Shown piece by piece: positions 1 to 7,467 of a DNA stretch of 43,807 nt; the first letter of the stretch is position 1, and the number at the start of each line of letters is the position of its first letter. The notes under the pieces were generated by a model. That model did no database searches. It was given only the letters and a program-made list of their open reading frames with translations, and was not told where the DNA came from. Location of the stretch: NCBI RefSeq assembly GCF_029350975.1, contig NZ_JARKMR010000003.1, positions 1 through 43,807 on the forward strand, written 5' to 3'. A program made the translations under genes and the position numbers. This DNA comes from Maribacter zhoushanensis (GTDB taxonomy: Bacteria; Bacteroidota; Bacteroidia; Flavobacteriales; Flavobacteriaceae).

Positions 1-77
1 TTGCTAATTGCTAATTGCTAATTGCTAATTGCTAATTGCTAATTGCTAATTGCTAATTGCTAATTGCTAATTGCTAA
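1..77. repeat. Heptamer tandem array, 11 x TTGCTAA
   Basis: Eleven uninterrupted perfect copies of TTGCTAA fill the first 77 bases, and the array probably continues beyond the left edge. It ends 54 bases before the OsmC-like start codon. The unit is 7 bp, so copy-number change would alter spacing or frame of anything overlapping it. There are no spacers, so it is not CRISPR-like. Confidence 0.95.
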
Positions 78-100
78 CAAAACCTCACCCTATATTGTTG

Positions 101-108
101 TATTTTTG
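101..108 (+). promoter_or_regulatory. Candidate -7 box of the OsmC-like gene
   Basis: TATTTTTG fits the Bacteroidetes -7 consensus TAnnTTTG and lies 23 bases before the start codon at 132. No good -33 TTTG is visible at the usual spacing, so the promoter would be weak or activator-dependent. Confidence 0.4.
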
Positions 109-131
109 TAGCCTACAAAAAACATAAAACT

Positions 132-560
132 ATGAGTACAACAAATCATATTAGCACAAAGTGGTTGGGCAACATGTCCTTTGAAAGTAATAACCCATCT
201 GGGCATTCATTGAGAATAGATATCGCCAAAGAAGACGGTGGTGATAGTAGCGGATTAAGACCTAAAGCATTAATGTTATCTTCATTAGCGGGTTGTTCAG
301 GTTTAGACGTAGCGGCAATGTTCAAGAAGATGAAGTTAGAGGTAGATGAGTTTCATATTGAAACAATCGCAAACCTAACAGATGAGCACCCAAAGTTTTA
401 TGATAAAGTAGTTATTGAATACCATTTTCATGGTGAAAATTTAGCCGAGAAAAAACTACAAAGAGCAGTAGACCTATCCATCGAAAAATATTGTGGGGTA
501 ATGGAAATGTTCAGACAATTCGCCGAGCTTGATATTAAGACTTTTTTTCATAAGAAGTAA
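132..560 (+). CDS. OsmC family protein
   Basis: A 142-aa protein of the usual OsmC/Ohr length. It carries the two family cysteines, one in AGCSGLDVAAMFKKM (about residues 54-68) and one in EKYCGVMEMF (about 128-137). These form the thiol pair that reduces organic peroxides in Ohr/OsmC proteins. The first motif is the general OsmC/YhfA form rather than a diagnostic Ohr one, so the substrate is uncertain. The protein should be cytosolic. It stands alone between the heptamer array and the repeat-bounded four-helix-bundle cassette, with a candidate -7 box at 101-108. The family is clear; the precise subfamily is not. Confidence 0.88.
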   Translation: MSTTNHISTKWLGNMSFESNNPSGHSLRIDIAKEDGGDSSGLRPKALMLSSLAGCSGLDVAAMFKKMKLEVDEFHIETIANLTDEHPKFYDKVVIEYHFHGENLAEKKLQRAVDLSIEKYCGVMEMFRQFAELDIKTFFHKK

Positions 561-571
561 ACAAATAAGTG

Positions 572-601
572 CAAGTTCAAGTTCAAAAATCAAGTTCAAA
601 T
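572..601. repeat. Left hexamer/inverted-repeat arm
   Basis: CAAGTT-type hexamers. Bases 572-593 are the exact reverse complement of 1032-1053. Confidence 0.9.
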
Positions 602-608
602 AAAAATT

Positions 609-959
609 ATGCCGGATAAAAAGTTTGACCTTGAAGATAGATTGGTGGATTTTGCAGCTAACATTGTACTTTTTTGTAAAGACTTACCATCTGATATGAC
701 CGGTCAGTATTATGGTAATCAACTACTAAGATCAGCAGGGAGTTCTGCACTTAATTTTGGTGAAGCGCAAGGAACAAATACCGTTAAGGATTATATCAAT
801 AAAGCTTCTATATCTTTAAAAGAATTGAAGGAGTCTAGGGTCAATCTTAAGATATTGACTAAAGTAGAATATGGAAATGCATCTAAAAGAGTTGAAATAT
901 TAGACGAATTAGAACAATTAATAAGAATTATAGCAACAATCATTAAAAATAAAAAGTAA
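609..959 (+). CDS. Four-helix-bundle protein (S23 / 23S rRNA intervening-sequence family)
   Basis: A 116-aa, almost entirely helical protein with the family landmarks: LEDRLVDFAANI at the N-terminus, QLLRSAGSSALNFGEAQG in the middle (about residues 39-56), then KELKESRVNLKIL and a closing helix ending in a basic tail. This matches the four-helix-bundle proteins first found inside 23S rRNA intervening sequences and related to the bAvd accessory protein of diversity-generating retroelements. No reverse transcriptase, variable repeat or rRNA is present here, and the molecular function is unknown. The gene is framed by inverted hexamer repeats, which suggests it travels as a unit. The start codon at 609 follows the left arm by 7 bases. 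Confidence 0.85.
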   Translation: MPDKKFDLEDRLVDFAANIVLFCKDLPSDMTGQYYGNQLLRSAGSSALNFGEAQGTNTVKDYINKASISLKELKESRVNLKILTKVEYGNASKRVEILDELEQLIRIIATIIKNKK

Positions 960-1004
960 CCAAAATTCAAATTTTAAAGGAGGTTTAAAGATTCTATTTA
1001 AGGG

Positions 1005-1056
1005 TTTTTGAACTTGAACTTGAACTTGAATTTGATTTTTGAACTTGAACTTGAAT
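1005..1056. repeat. Right hexamer/inverted-repeat arm, abutting recJ
   Basis: GAACTT/AACTTG hexamers are interrupted once by TTTGATTTTT (1031-1040). Bases 1032-1053 match the left arm in inverted orientation. The array is open in the recJ frame through in-frame TTG codons, which could mislead start prediction. Confidence 0.9.
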
Positions 1057-1059
1057 AGA

Positions 1060-2748
1060 ATGCGCTGGACAATTAAACCAAAACCAAAACAAGAAGATAT
1101 TGATGCTTTAGCAAGTGCTTTAAAGGTCGATGATTTGGTGGCGCAGCTTTTATTACAAAGAGGTATTTCTACGTATGATGAGGCGAAGGACTTTTTTCGT
1201 CCGCAGTTAGAAGATTTACATGATCCTTTTTTAATGAAGGATATGGATATTGCGGTGAACAGGATTGAAGAAGCCGTTGCCAATGGTGAGAATATTTTAG
1301 TGTATGGCGATTATGACGTAGATGGTACAACAGCCGTTGCTCTAATGTCATCGTATCTGTTGAGTTATTATCCTAATGTAGCCACATATATCCCTGATCG
1401 ATATGCTGAGGGCTACGGCGTTTCTTATAAAGGCATCGATTTTGCGGAGGACAACGGATTTACATTGATCATTGCATTGGACTGTGGCGTAAAAGCCATA
1501 GACAAAGTTGCCTATGCAAAAGAGAAAGAAATCGATTTTATCATTTGCGACCACCACAGACCTGGTACTAAATTACCAAGTGCAATAGCTGTTTTAGACC
1601 CAAAACGTGAAGATTGTTCATATCCTTATGATGAATTATGTGGTTGTGGGGTCGGTTTTAAATTAATTCAGGCACTTGGTTCAAGAAGAGGAGAAACTAT
1701 TGATGATGTTATTTATTACCTTGATTTAGTGGCAACTGCAATTGGGGCAGATATTGTTCCGATAACCGGAGAGAATCGGATATTAGCTTTTTATGGCCTG
1801 CAGGTTATCAATCAACAACCTAGAATCGGGTTTAAAGCCATTATTGATCAGATTAATAAAAAAGAGTTGACTATTACCGATGTAGTTTTCATTATTGCAC
1901 CTAGAATTAATGCTGCCGGTAGAATGAAACATGGGCAATATGCGGTTAATCTTTTGACCGAAACCAATATGGATAAAGCAATTCAATTTGCTTCTGAAAT
2001 TGAAAAATTCAATACAGATAGAAGAGGGCTGGATCAAGAAATTACGATAGAGGCACTAGGGCAAATTCAAGAAAACCAAGAGGAAGAAGGTTTCACATCC
2101 GTAGTGTATAAAGATTCATGGCATAAAGGGGTGATAGGTATTGTGGCATCAAGATTAACGGAAACGTATTATAGACCCACCCTAGTTTTTACCAAAAGTG
2201 GCGATAAGTTGGCGGCATCTGCAAGATCGGTTAGAGGTTTTGATGTGTATAATGCGCTAGAAGGATGTGCTGATTATATTGAGCAATTTGGCGGACATAA
2301 ATATGCAGCTGGTTTAACCTTGTTAGAAGAGCAGTATAATAACTTTAAGCATCAGTTTGAGAAAGTGGTTAAAGAAACCATAGACCCCCAAATGTTGATA
2401 CCGGAGATAACTATAGATACGGTTATTGAGTTGAAAGATATTACTCCTAAGTTGATGCGTATACTTAAACAATTTGCTCCATTTGGTCCCGGCAATATGT
2501 CTCCTATATTTATGGCAGAAGATTTACAGGATACCGGGTATGCAAAGGCCGTTGGTAAAGAAGAAGCACATTTAAAAATATCAGCGGTACAACAAGGCAG
2601 TCATAAAATTGACGGCATTGGTTTTAATATGGGTGACAAATTACCATTGGTAACAGGTAGAAAGCCCTTTAACGCCGTTTTTTCTATAGATGAAAATGAA
2701 TGGCAAGGAAATGTCAGCCTTCAACTAAAACTAAAAGACATTAAATGA
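1060..2748 (+). CDS. recJ: Single-stranded-DNA-specific exonuclease RecJ
   Basis: A 562-aa DHH-family exonuclease with the expected length. Motif I is VYGDYDVDGTTAVAL (about residues 85-99), followed by LDCGVK, the DHH signature in CDHHRPG, RINAAGRMKHG, and the DHHA1 motif FGGHKYAAGL. An OB-like C-terminal domain follows. RecJ degrades single strands 5' to 3' in recombination and repair. The frame is open upstream through the AACTTG repeats with TTG codons at 1039, 1045 and 1051, but homology begins at MRWTIKPKPKQ, so the ATG at 1060 was chosen. The repeat cassette ends directly before this ATG, so recJ transcription must start inside the cassette or read through it. The stop overlaps the next gene by 4 bases. 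Confidence 0.95.
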   Translation: MRWTIKPKPKQEDIDALASALKVDDLVAQLLLQRGISTYDEAKDFFRPQLEDLHDPFLMKDMDIAVNRIEEAVANGENILVYGDYDVDGTTAVALMSSYLLSYYPNVATYIPDRYAEGYGVSYKGIDFAEDNGFTLIIALDCGVKAIDKVAYAKEKEIDFIICDHHRPGTKLPSAIAVLDPKREDCSYPYDELCGCGVGFKLIQALGSRRGETIDDVIYYLDLVATAIGADIVPITGENRILAFYGLQVINQQPRIGFKAIIDQINKKELTITDVVFIIAPRINAAGRMKHGQYAVNLLTETNMDKAIQFASEIEKFNTDRRGLDQEITIEALGQIQENQEEEGFTSVVYKDSWHKGVIGIVASRLTETYYRPTLVFTKSGDKLAASARSVRGFDVYNALEGCADYIEQFGGHKYAAGLTLLEEQYNNFKHQFEKVVKETIDPQMLIPEITIDTVIELKDITPKLMRILKQFAPFGPGNMSPIFMAEDLQDTGYAKAVGKEEAHLKISAVQQGSHKIDGIGFNMGDKLPLVTGRKPFNAVFSIDENEWQGNVSLQLKLKDIK

Positions 2749-3128
2749 GAATAGAGCATATTGCTATTTGGGTTACTGATTTAGAAGCAATGCGAACGTT
2801 CTATGAAATGTATTTTAATGCGGTAGCAGGAGATAAATACCATAACCCTACCAAAAAATTTACATCTTACTTCTTAAGTTTTAAAGATGGCGCTCGTTTA
2901 GAAATCATGCATAAGCCAAGTATACAAGTAGCCAAGAATAATGCTGTACATACTGGTTTCATACATTTTGCCATATCAGTGGGCTCAAAAGAACAAGTAG
3001 ATTTATTGACCGAAAAGTTGAGAAAAGACGGATTCACAATTGCCGGTGAACCTCGTACTACAGGCGATGGTTACTACGAAAGTGTTATTCTTGACCCAGA
3101 AGGAAATCAAATAGAAATCACCATTTAA
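2745..3128 (+). CDS. VOC family protein (glyoxalase/bleomycin-resistance fold)
   Basis: A 127-aa single VOC domain of two beta-alpha-beta-beta-beta modules. It starts MRIEHIAIWVTDLEAMRTFY, contains RLEIMHKP in the first module and IHFAISVGS in the second, and ends in the family-typical DPEGNQIEITI. Metal-ligand candidates are His5, the Glu of LEIM, His of IHFAI and the last Glu. The substrate cannot be read from the sequence. The ATG overlaps the recJ stop (ATGA), so the two genes are translationally coupled. Confidence 0.9.
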   Translation: MRIEHIAIWVTDLEAMRTFYEMYFNAVAGDKYHNPTKKFTSYFLSFKDGARLEIMHKPSIQVAKNNAVHTGFIHFAISVGSKEQVDLLTEKLRKDGFTIAGEPRTTGDGYYESVILDPEGNQIEITI

Positions 3129-3135
3129 CAATACT

Positions 3136-3180
3136 ATTTATAATTATTCTAAATAAGATGCATATATTTATACTAAATAT
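3136..3180 (+). promoter_or_regulatory. Two AT-rich palindromes before the unknown Cys protein (Fur-box-like)
   Basis: Bases 3136-3154 read ATTTATA-ATTAT-TCTAAAT, a 7-5-7 inverted repeat with one mismatch, like the boxes before the imelysin gene. Bases 3164-3180 read ATATTTA-TAC-TAAATAT, a perfect 7-3-7 palindrome. Both lie within 55 bases of the start codon at 3191. They are operator candidates; the regulator is inferred from likeness only. Confidence 0.35.
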
Positions 3181-3190
3181 GTAGATTCTT

Positions 3191-3553
3191 ATGAATGATA
3201 TCAACCCCATTTACCAAAATGATTTCGGAATTGCCTTTAAATGGAAAAAAGATAAACCTGGTCAGAACAATAAAGTGCAAGTTATTTTTAGGGATATTGG
3301 ACTTTTACTTACATTAAGTGAACTAAGACATTTTTCTAAATGCATAGCAGATACCGTTAAAAGTGGAAAGGGTAATTTATGTGGCGATTGTAAAACAAAA
3401 GATACGTGCAGATCTTTATTGCTGAATACCCCTGCGCATCAAATTACATTTGCAATTAGTTATCAAGAAGCCATTGAAGTCAGAGATTTAATAAACGGTA
3501 CTTTATTTAAGCTAGAATTAGATTCTTTTTTCGGTGAATTAGGTATCGGTTAA
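3191..3553 (+). CDS. Unknown small protein with a Cys cluster
   Basis: A 120-aa protein not assigned to a named family. The N-terminal half is beta-rich (FGIAFKWKKD, VQVIFRDIGLLLT). The centre has CIADTVKSG followed by LCGDCKTKDTC, giving CxxC plus a third and fourth Cys that could bind a metal or an Fe-S cluster. The C-terminal half has ISYQEAIEVRDLINGTLFKLELD. There is no signal peptide or membrane segment, so it should be cytosolic. It is separated from the VOC gene by 62 bases containing two palindromes, suggesting its own regulated promoter. The iron link is speculation from the operator-like sites. Confidence 0.7.
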   Translation: MNDINPIYQNDFGIAFKWKKDKPGQNNKVQVIFRDIGLLLTLSELRHFSKCIADTVKSGKGNLCGDCKTKDTCRSLLLNTPAHQITFAISYQEAIEVRDLINGTLFKLELDSFFGELGIG

Positions 3554-3654
3554 TTACTGATACCAGTATAATTTTAAAGGAGAATTAATAGGGTATTCTG
3601 TATATGCCTTGTTATTAATTAAATATCTTTGAGTCACTATTTAGAGATTGCACT

Positions 3655-4917
3655 ATGAGCGTTAATGATCCTTATGCAGCCTTAAAATTTAAGGAATTCA
3701 ATATATTTCTTCTAGTACGTTTTGCCATGGTTTTTGCCTGGTCAATGCAGTTTATTGTTATTGAATGGCAAGTGTATTCCATGACAAAAGATCCCTTATC
3801 ATTAGGTATCATTGGTTTAATGGAAGTAATACCTGCAGTGAGCATGGCACTTTTTGCAGGACATATTGTGGATCAAAAAGAGAAACGTAACCTACTCGTA
3901 AAATGTATTCTTGGTTTTTCTGTAATTAGTTTTGGTTTGTTTATGCTGAGTCTTCCTTCAGTTTTAGAAACGTATAAGACCAAAACAATTCTTTACGGAA
4001 TATATGCCTTGGTTTTCTGTGGCGGTTTGGTACGCGCCTTTTTAGGACCAACTATATTTTCATTGATCGCTTTGATCGTTCCTAAAAAAATATACCCAAA
4101 TGCGGCAACTTGGAGTAGTACAACATGGCAAATGGCATCAGTATTAGGTCCGGCTTTAGCAGGGTTTTCCATAAGTCTTATTGGTGTACATTGGTCTATG
4201 TGTGTCATCTTCGGTTTTTCATTATTGGCGTTGACGGCACTTTTCAATATTTCTAAGAAACCAATTTTAAATCCTAAGATAGGAGAACCAGTTTTTCAGA
4301 GTTTAAGAGAGGGGCTAACATTTGTATTCAAGACCAGAGCGGTATTAGGTGCTTTGACTTTAGATATGATTGCCGTACTTTTTGGTGGGGCAGTAGCATT
4401 GTTACCCATTTTTGCTCAAGATATATTGCATGTTGGTTCAGAAGGGTTCGGAGTATTAAGAGCTGCACCAGCAGTAGGTGCTGCGTTAACCATGTTGGGA
4501 TCCACTAGATTTCCTTTACATAAAAATGCAGGAAAGAAATTATTAATTGCCGTATTTGGTTTCGGTGTGTGTATGATCGTATTTGGACTATCTACATATT
4601 TTTGGTTATCTGTTATTGCCTTGTTCTTAAGCGGAGCGGTAGACGGGGTATCAATGATTATTAGACAGACTATATTGCAATTAAAGACACCTGATAACAT
4701 GCGTGGGCGTGTAGCTTCGGTAAATTCAATGTTTGTGGGTTCGTCTAATGAGTTGGGTGCTTTTGAGAGTGGCTTAACCGCAAAATTGATGGGTACGGTT
4801 ACCGCCGTAGTTTTTGGAGGAACTATGACCTTATTGACAGTGGGGCTTACAGCAATTGTTTCGCCTAAATTTAGAAAGCTAGATTTACAGAAAGATGTAG
4901 AAGATCACGAGCGCTAA
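3655..4917 (+). CDS. MFS transporter, MFS_3/EntS-like
   Basis: A 420-aa integral membrane protein with about 12 hydrophobic segments and the length of the MFS_3 family (enterobactin exporter EntS and relatives). Visible landmarks are the loop 2-3 motif GHIVDQKEKRNLL (about residues 79-91), the segment LGPALAGFSISLIG, and the repeat of the loop motif as DNMRGRVASVNSMFVG in the second half. It should use the proton gradient to export a small molecule across the inner membrane; the substrate is unknown. It begins 101 bases after the Cys protein and ends 25 bases before a strong bidirectional terminator. Confidence 0.85.
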   Translation: MSVNDPYAALKFKEFNIFLLVRFAMVFAWSMQFIVIEWQVYSMTKDPLSLGIIGLMEVIPAVSMALFAGHIVDQKEKRNLLVKCILGFSVISFGLFMLSLPSVLETYKTKTILYGIYALVFCGGLVRAFLGPTIFSLIALIVPKKIYPNAATWSSTTWQMASVLGPALAGFSISLIGVHWSMCVIFGFSLLALTALFNISKKPILNPKIGEPVFQSLREGLTFVFKTRAVLGALTLDMIAVLFGGAVALLPIFAQDILHVGSEGFGVLRAAPAVGAALTMLGSTRFPLHKNAGKKLLIAVFGFGVCMIVFGLSTYFWLSVIALFLSGAVDGVSMIIRQTILQLKTPDNMRGRVASVNSMFVGSSNELGAFESGLTAKLMGTVTAVVFGGTMTLLTVGLTAIVSPKFRKLDLQKDVEDHER

Positions 4918-4936
4918 CACGGTAGATTTACATCAT

Positions 4937-4968
4937 AAAAAAAGCCCCTTTTTAAAGGGGCTTTTTTT
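4937..4968. terminator. Bidirectional intrinsic terminator
   Basis: The AGCCCCTTT / AAAGGGGCT stem (4943-4962) has seven A before it and seven T after it, so it can end the MFS transcript on plus and the candidate small RNA on minus. Confidence 0.9.
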
Positions 4969-5056
4969 ATTGTAGGTAATGCTTAAGAAATTCATCATTA
5001 AGCGGGGAAACTTGTAGGTAAGCTTTAGATTTGGGAATCAACACTTATTCTAAACA
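4937..5056 (-). ncRNA. Candidate small RNA, copy A
   Basis: This is one of two diverged copies spaced 380 bases apart. On the minus strand a -7-like TATCTTTA (5063-5070) is followed by conserved blocks: AAGTGTTGA, then CCCAAATCT, seven bases, ACCTACAAG, then the terminator. The RNA would be about 120 nt. The distance from -7 box to terminator stem is nearly the same in both copies (about 100 bases). Upstream, TTCACAACAA (5098-5107 on plus as TTGTTGTGAA) and a TGTAA...TTACA block (5123-5140) are conserved at identical spacing in copy B. No convincing reading frame is present. The exact ends are inferred. Confidence 0.5.
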
Positions 5057-5320
5057 ACAGTGTAAAGATAGAACCAATGTCTAGTTTGTACTAACTTTTG
5101 TTGTGAACTAGAATATTTAACATGTAAGAAAAGAATTACACGTGGTTTGATAGGATATTAAGTTTTATTTTATCCATTTTCGATGAAACTTAAATAAGAA
5201 TTGGGGATTGTTTAGTTGCCTTAAATGGACTAATTATTTTGAATTGTTTAATCCTAAATAATATCTAGAATTTTTATAAGTTAAGTTGTTTAAGGATTGA
5301 CAGAAGAACATAAAATATTA

Positions 5321-5436
5321 AAAAAGCCCCTAAAATAGGGGCTATTCTTTACATTTTGTACACTTAAAATTTGGGTTTTAAGCTAGGTAAGCTTGTAGGT
5401 GATGTGAAGATTTGGGGTCAACACTTAAACTTAATA
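5321..5436 (-). ncRNA. Candidate small RNA, copy B
   Basis: The second copy lies on the minus strand. The -7-like TATCTTTA is at 5443-5450, followed by AAGTGTTGACCCCAAATCT, seven bases, ACCTACAAG, and the stem AGCCCCTA/TAGGGGCT (5325-5343). Read on minus, the stem is followed by TTTTTTAAT, which is a better T-tract than the plus side has, so this terminator belongs to the minus strand. TTGTTGTGAA (5478-5487) and the TGTAAG...TTACA block (5503-5520) sit 28 and 53 bases from the -7 box, exactly as in copy A. Alternatively this is only the 3' UTR of lpxH, but the duplication with promoter-like blocks argues against that. Confidence 0.5.
5325..5343 (-). terminator. Intrinsic terminator of small RNA copy B or lpxH
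   Basis: Perfect 8-bp stem AGCCCCTA/TAGGGGCT with an AAA loop. The T-tract is on the minus strand. Confidence 0.8.
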
Positions 5437-5558
5437 ACACTGTAAAGATATAACGAAGGACTAGTTTTAAAAAACTATTGTTGTGAAAAGCTTATTTCTT
5501 GTTGTAAGAAAAAGATTACAAAATGAATTGTGTATTTCATCGGTGTTTTTATGGAAGT

Positions 5559-6323
5559 TTAGCTAAACTCTTTCAGTGAAAGTTGCATACCGTCAAACTC
5601 GGCATAAGTGTAGTAATTGATCCAATCGCCTAGATTGGTATATTTTGAATTTTCTTTCAATTCAATTTCTAAAGGAAGATGTCTATGACCAAAAATGAAA
5701 TGGTCGTAATGGTTGGTTTCTAGTTTTCTATGCGCGTATTGTACCAGCCATTCTTTGTCTTCACCTAAAAATTTGGCATCATCGTCACCGCTGATCAATT
5801 TATTGCTGACAGAAAGATGTTTTGCCAACCGAACACCAATATCTGGGTGCAACCATTTAAAGAACCATTTGGCTACAGGATTGGTGAAAACCTTCTTCAT
5901 CCTTTTAAAGCCTTTATCGTCTGGTCCTAGTCCGTCGCCATGACCAATAAAAAAGGAAGCTCCGTTAATGGAATATTGCTCAGGTTTATGATAAACAGGT
6001 ATGTTAAGCTCTTCTTCAAAGTAACCGTTCATCCAAAGGTCATGATTACCTACAAAGTAGTGTATTTGAATGCCTGCATCAGACAGTTCTGCAAGCTTTC
6101 CTAATGTTCTGGTAAATCCTTTCGGGATAACGGTGTTGTATTCAAACCAAAAATCGAACAAATCGCCCATCAAGAAAATCACTTCGGCATCCGACTTAAT
6201 CATATCTAACCAACGAATAAACTTAAGTTCTCTCACCCTACTTTCTTCCATAGTAGGTGCGCCTAGGTGGTTATCGCTAGCAAAATATACTTTTTTCCCT
6301 GCAGGAAGTTCAATGTTCGTCAT
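5559..6323 (-). CDS. lpxH: UDP-2,3-diacylglucosamine diphosphatase LpxH-type
   Basis: A 254-aa calcineurin-like metallophosphoesterase with all family motifs in order: ASDNHLGA (the usual DxH), MGDLFDFWFEY, VGNHDLWM, FIGHGDGLGP and FGHRHLPLEIEL, ending with NLGDWINYYTY. The FDFW segment after GD is characteristic of LpxH, which hydrolyses UDP-2,3-diacylglucosamine to lipid X at the inner face of the membrane in lipid A synthesis. The length fits. It lies 74 bases downstream of the EEP gene on the same strand. Its 3' side opens into the small RNA region. Confidence 0.9.
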   Translation of the reverse strand: MTNIELPAGKKVYFASDNHLGAPTMEESRVRELKFIRWLDMIKSDAEVIFLMGDLFDFWFEYNTVIPKGFTRTLGKLAELSDAGIQIHYFVGNHDLWMNGYFEEELNIPVYHKPEQYSINGASFFIGHGDGLGPDDKGFKRMKKVFTNPVAKWFFKWLHPDIGVRLAKHLSVSNKLISGDDDAKFLGEDKEWLVQYAHRKLETNHYDHFIFGHRHLPLEIELKENSKYTNLGDWINYYTYAEFDGMQLSLKEFS

Positions 6324-6397
6324 CAGGGTGTAAATATAATAACTGTTTTGCGTACCAAGGGAATACGTGGATTAAAATAAGCATACGTGAATCTAAA

Positions 6398-7384
6398 TTA
6401 CACAGCGGCATCTTTCTCGTTCAGTACTATTTTTATAGGCAGGTGATCGCTATAACCTTTGTCGTTAAATGTAGATGAATTAGGTCTACCAAATTTTACG
6501 GGTTTTTGGTAAGAACCAGATGTAAGTTCTGGGTAGGCAATGATTTCTGCAGTACTTAATTTAAAAGGTAAATCTGATTTCTCTGATAAAATACTCTTTG
6601 AAATCATGAATTGATCAAGCATATTATATTCATTACCAAATACAAAAGTACCTATCTGCGCATCTAAAAACCGATGCATTACATTGTAGAAATACTTTAG
6701 GCGCACTCTATTACTTTTTACCAAAGCTTTGTTATTGATGGCTTTTAAATATGCTGTAATACTCTTGTTGAAGGGATTGTCATTAAAATCTCCCATTAAT
6801 ACGATGTTGGCATCATTACCTTGCTCTTCGTAAATTCTCTCGATCCAATAAGATAAATTTTCGGCAACCATAATTCTAAATGGCTCGCTTTCGAGTTCAC
6901 CGCCAGATCTAGATGGCCAATGGTTAAGTACGCATACCAGCTTATTGCCATTGGCAGTATTGATATGAACTTGAAACAAATCTCTGGTAGTATTTCTTTT
7001 TATAATACGTAGACTAAACGTTTGCTGTTCTGGTCCGTACTTGGTTTTATCATAAATAAGGGCAGTGTCAATACCTCTTTTATCATCACCTTCAGAAATT
7101 ACAAAACCGTAGTTCTTATTTAAGGCAGCACTCATGGCATCTATAAGTAGCTCAATAACATACTCGTTTTCTACCTCACAAACACCCAATATATCTGGAC
7201 CTTCACCGTTATTGAATTTTGAAATAACAGCTGTTAGATTGGCTATTTTTTGGTCTAGAATAGCAGCACTCCATCCGTCGAGTTCCTTACCCAAGTGGTT
7301 GTTTAAAAATTCACTTCGCCTGGGAGAATTTTCTACATCGAACAGGTTTTCAAGATTCCACCAGTAAATATGATGCTTGGTCAT
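6398..7384 (-). CDS. Endonuclease/exonuclease/phosphatase family protein
   Basis: A 328-aa protein with the EEP (DNase I-like) fold motifs: WWNLENLFD at the N-terminus, LGVCEVENEYV with the metal-binding Glu, LNHWPSRSGG with a catalytic His, LMGDFNDNP with Asp/Asn, and GYSDHLPIKIV with the terminal DH. It has no signal peptide, so unlike many secreted homologues it is probably cytosolic. The substrate (nucleic acid, phospholipid or phosphoester) cannot be decided. It is transcribed with lpxH on the minus strand. Confidence 0.88.
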   Translation of the reverse strand: MTKHHIYWWNLENLFDVENSPRRSEFLNNHLGKELDGWSAAILDQKIANLTAVISKFNNGEGPDILGVCEVENEYVIELLIDAMSAALNKNYGFVISEGDDKRGIDTALIYDKTKYGPEQQTFSLRIIKRNTTRDLFQVHINTANGNKLVCVLNHWPSRSGGELESEPFRIMVAENLSYWIERIYEEQGNDANIVLMGDFNDNPFNKSITAYLKAINNKALVKSNRVRLKYFYNVMHRFLDAQIGTFVFGNEYNMLDQFMISKSILSEKSDLPFKLSTAEIIAYPELTSGSYQKPVKFGRPNSSTFNDKGYSDHLPIKIVLNEKDAAV

Positions 7385-7467
7385 GTGGTTATATATTAAG
7401 GAATTGCCCTAAAAATAAAACAATTTATAAGCTTGTAAAGAAAGTAAAAGGTTAAGTTTTGTTGAAC

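Larger units (their letters stand above)
572..1056. mobile_element. Candidate inverted-repeat-bounded cassette around a four-helix-bundle gene
   Basis: The left arm at 572-593 (CAAGTTCAAGTTCAAAAATC plus AA) is the exact reverse complement of 1032-1053, a 22-nt perfect inverted repeat. Both arms sit in arrays of the hexamer AACTTG or its complement (572-601 and 1005-1056). One small gene fills the inside. No transposase or target-site duplication is visible, so mobility is inferred only from the architecture. The right arm ends 6 bases before the recJ ATG. Confidence 0.5.

Noticed and set aside
609..959. Diversity-generating retroelement around the bAvd-like four-helix-bundle gene
   Set aside because: No reverse transcriptase, template repeat or variable repeat is found anywhere near.
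918..1283. Minus-strand frame of 121 codons across the hexamer repeats and recJ start
   Set aside because: It reads the AACTTG array as a QVQVQ-type string and lies opposite recJ; it is a shadow of the repeats.
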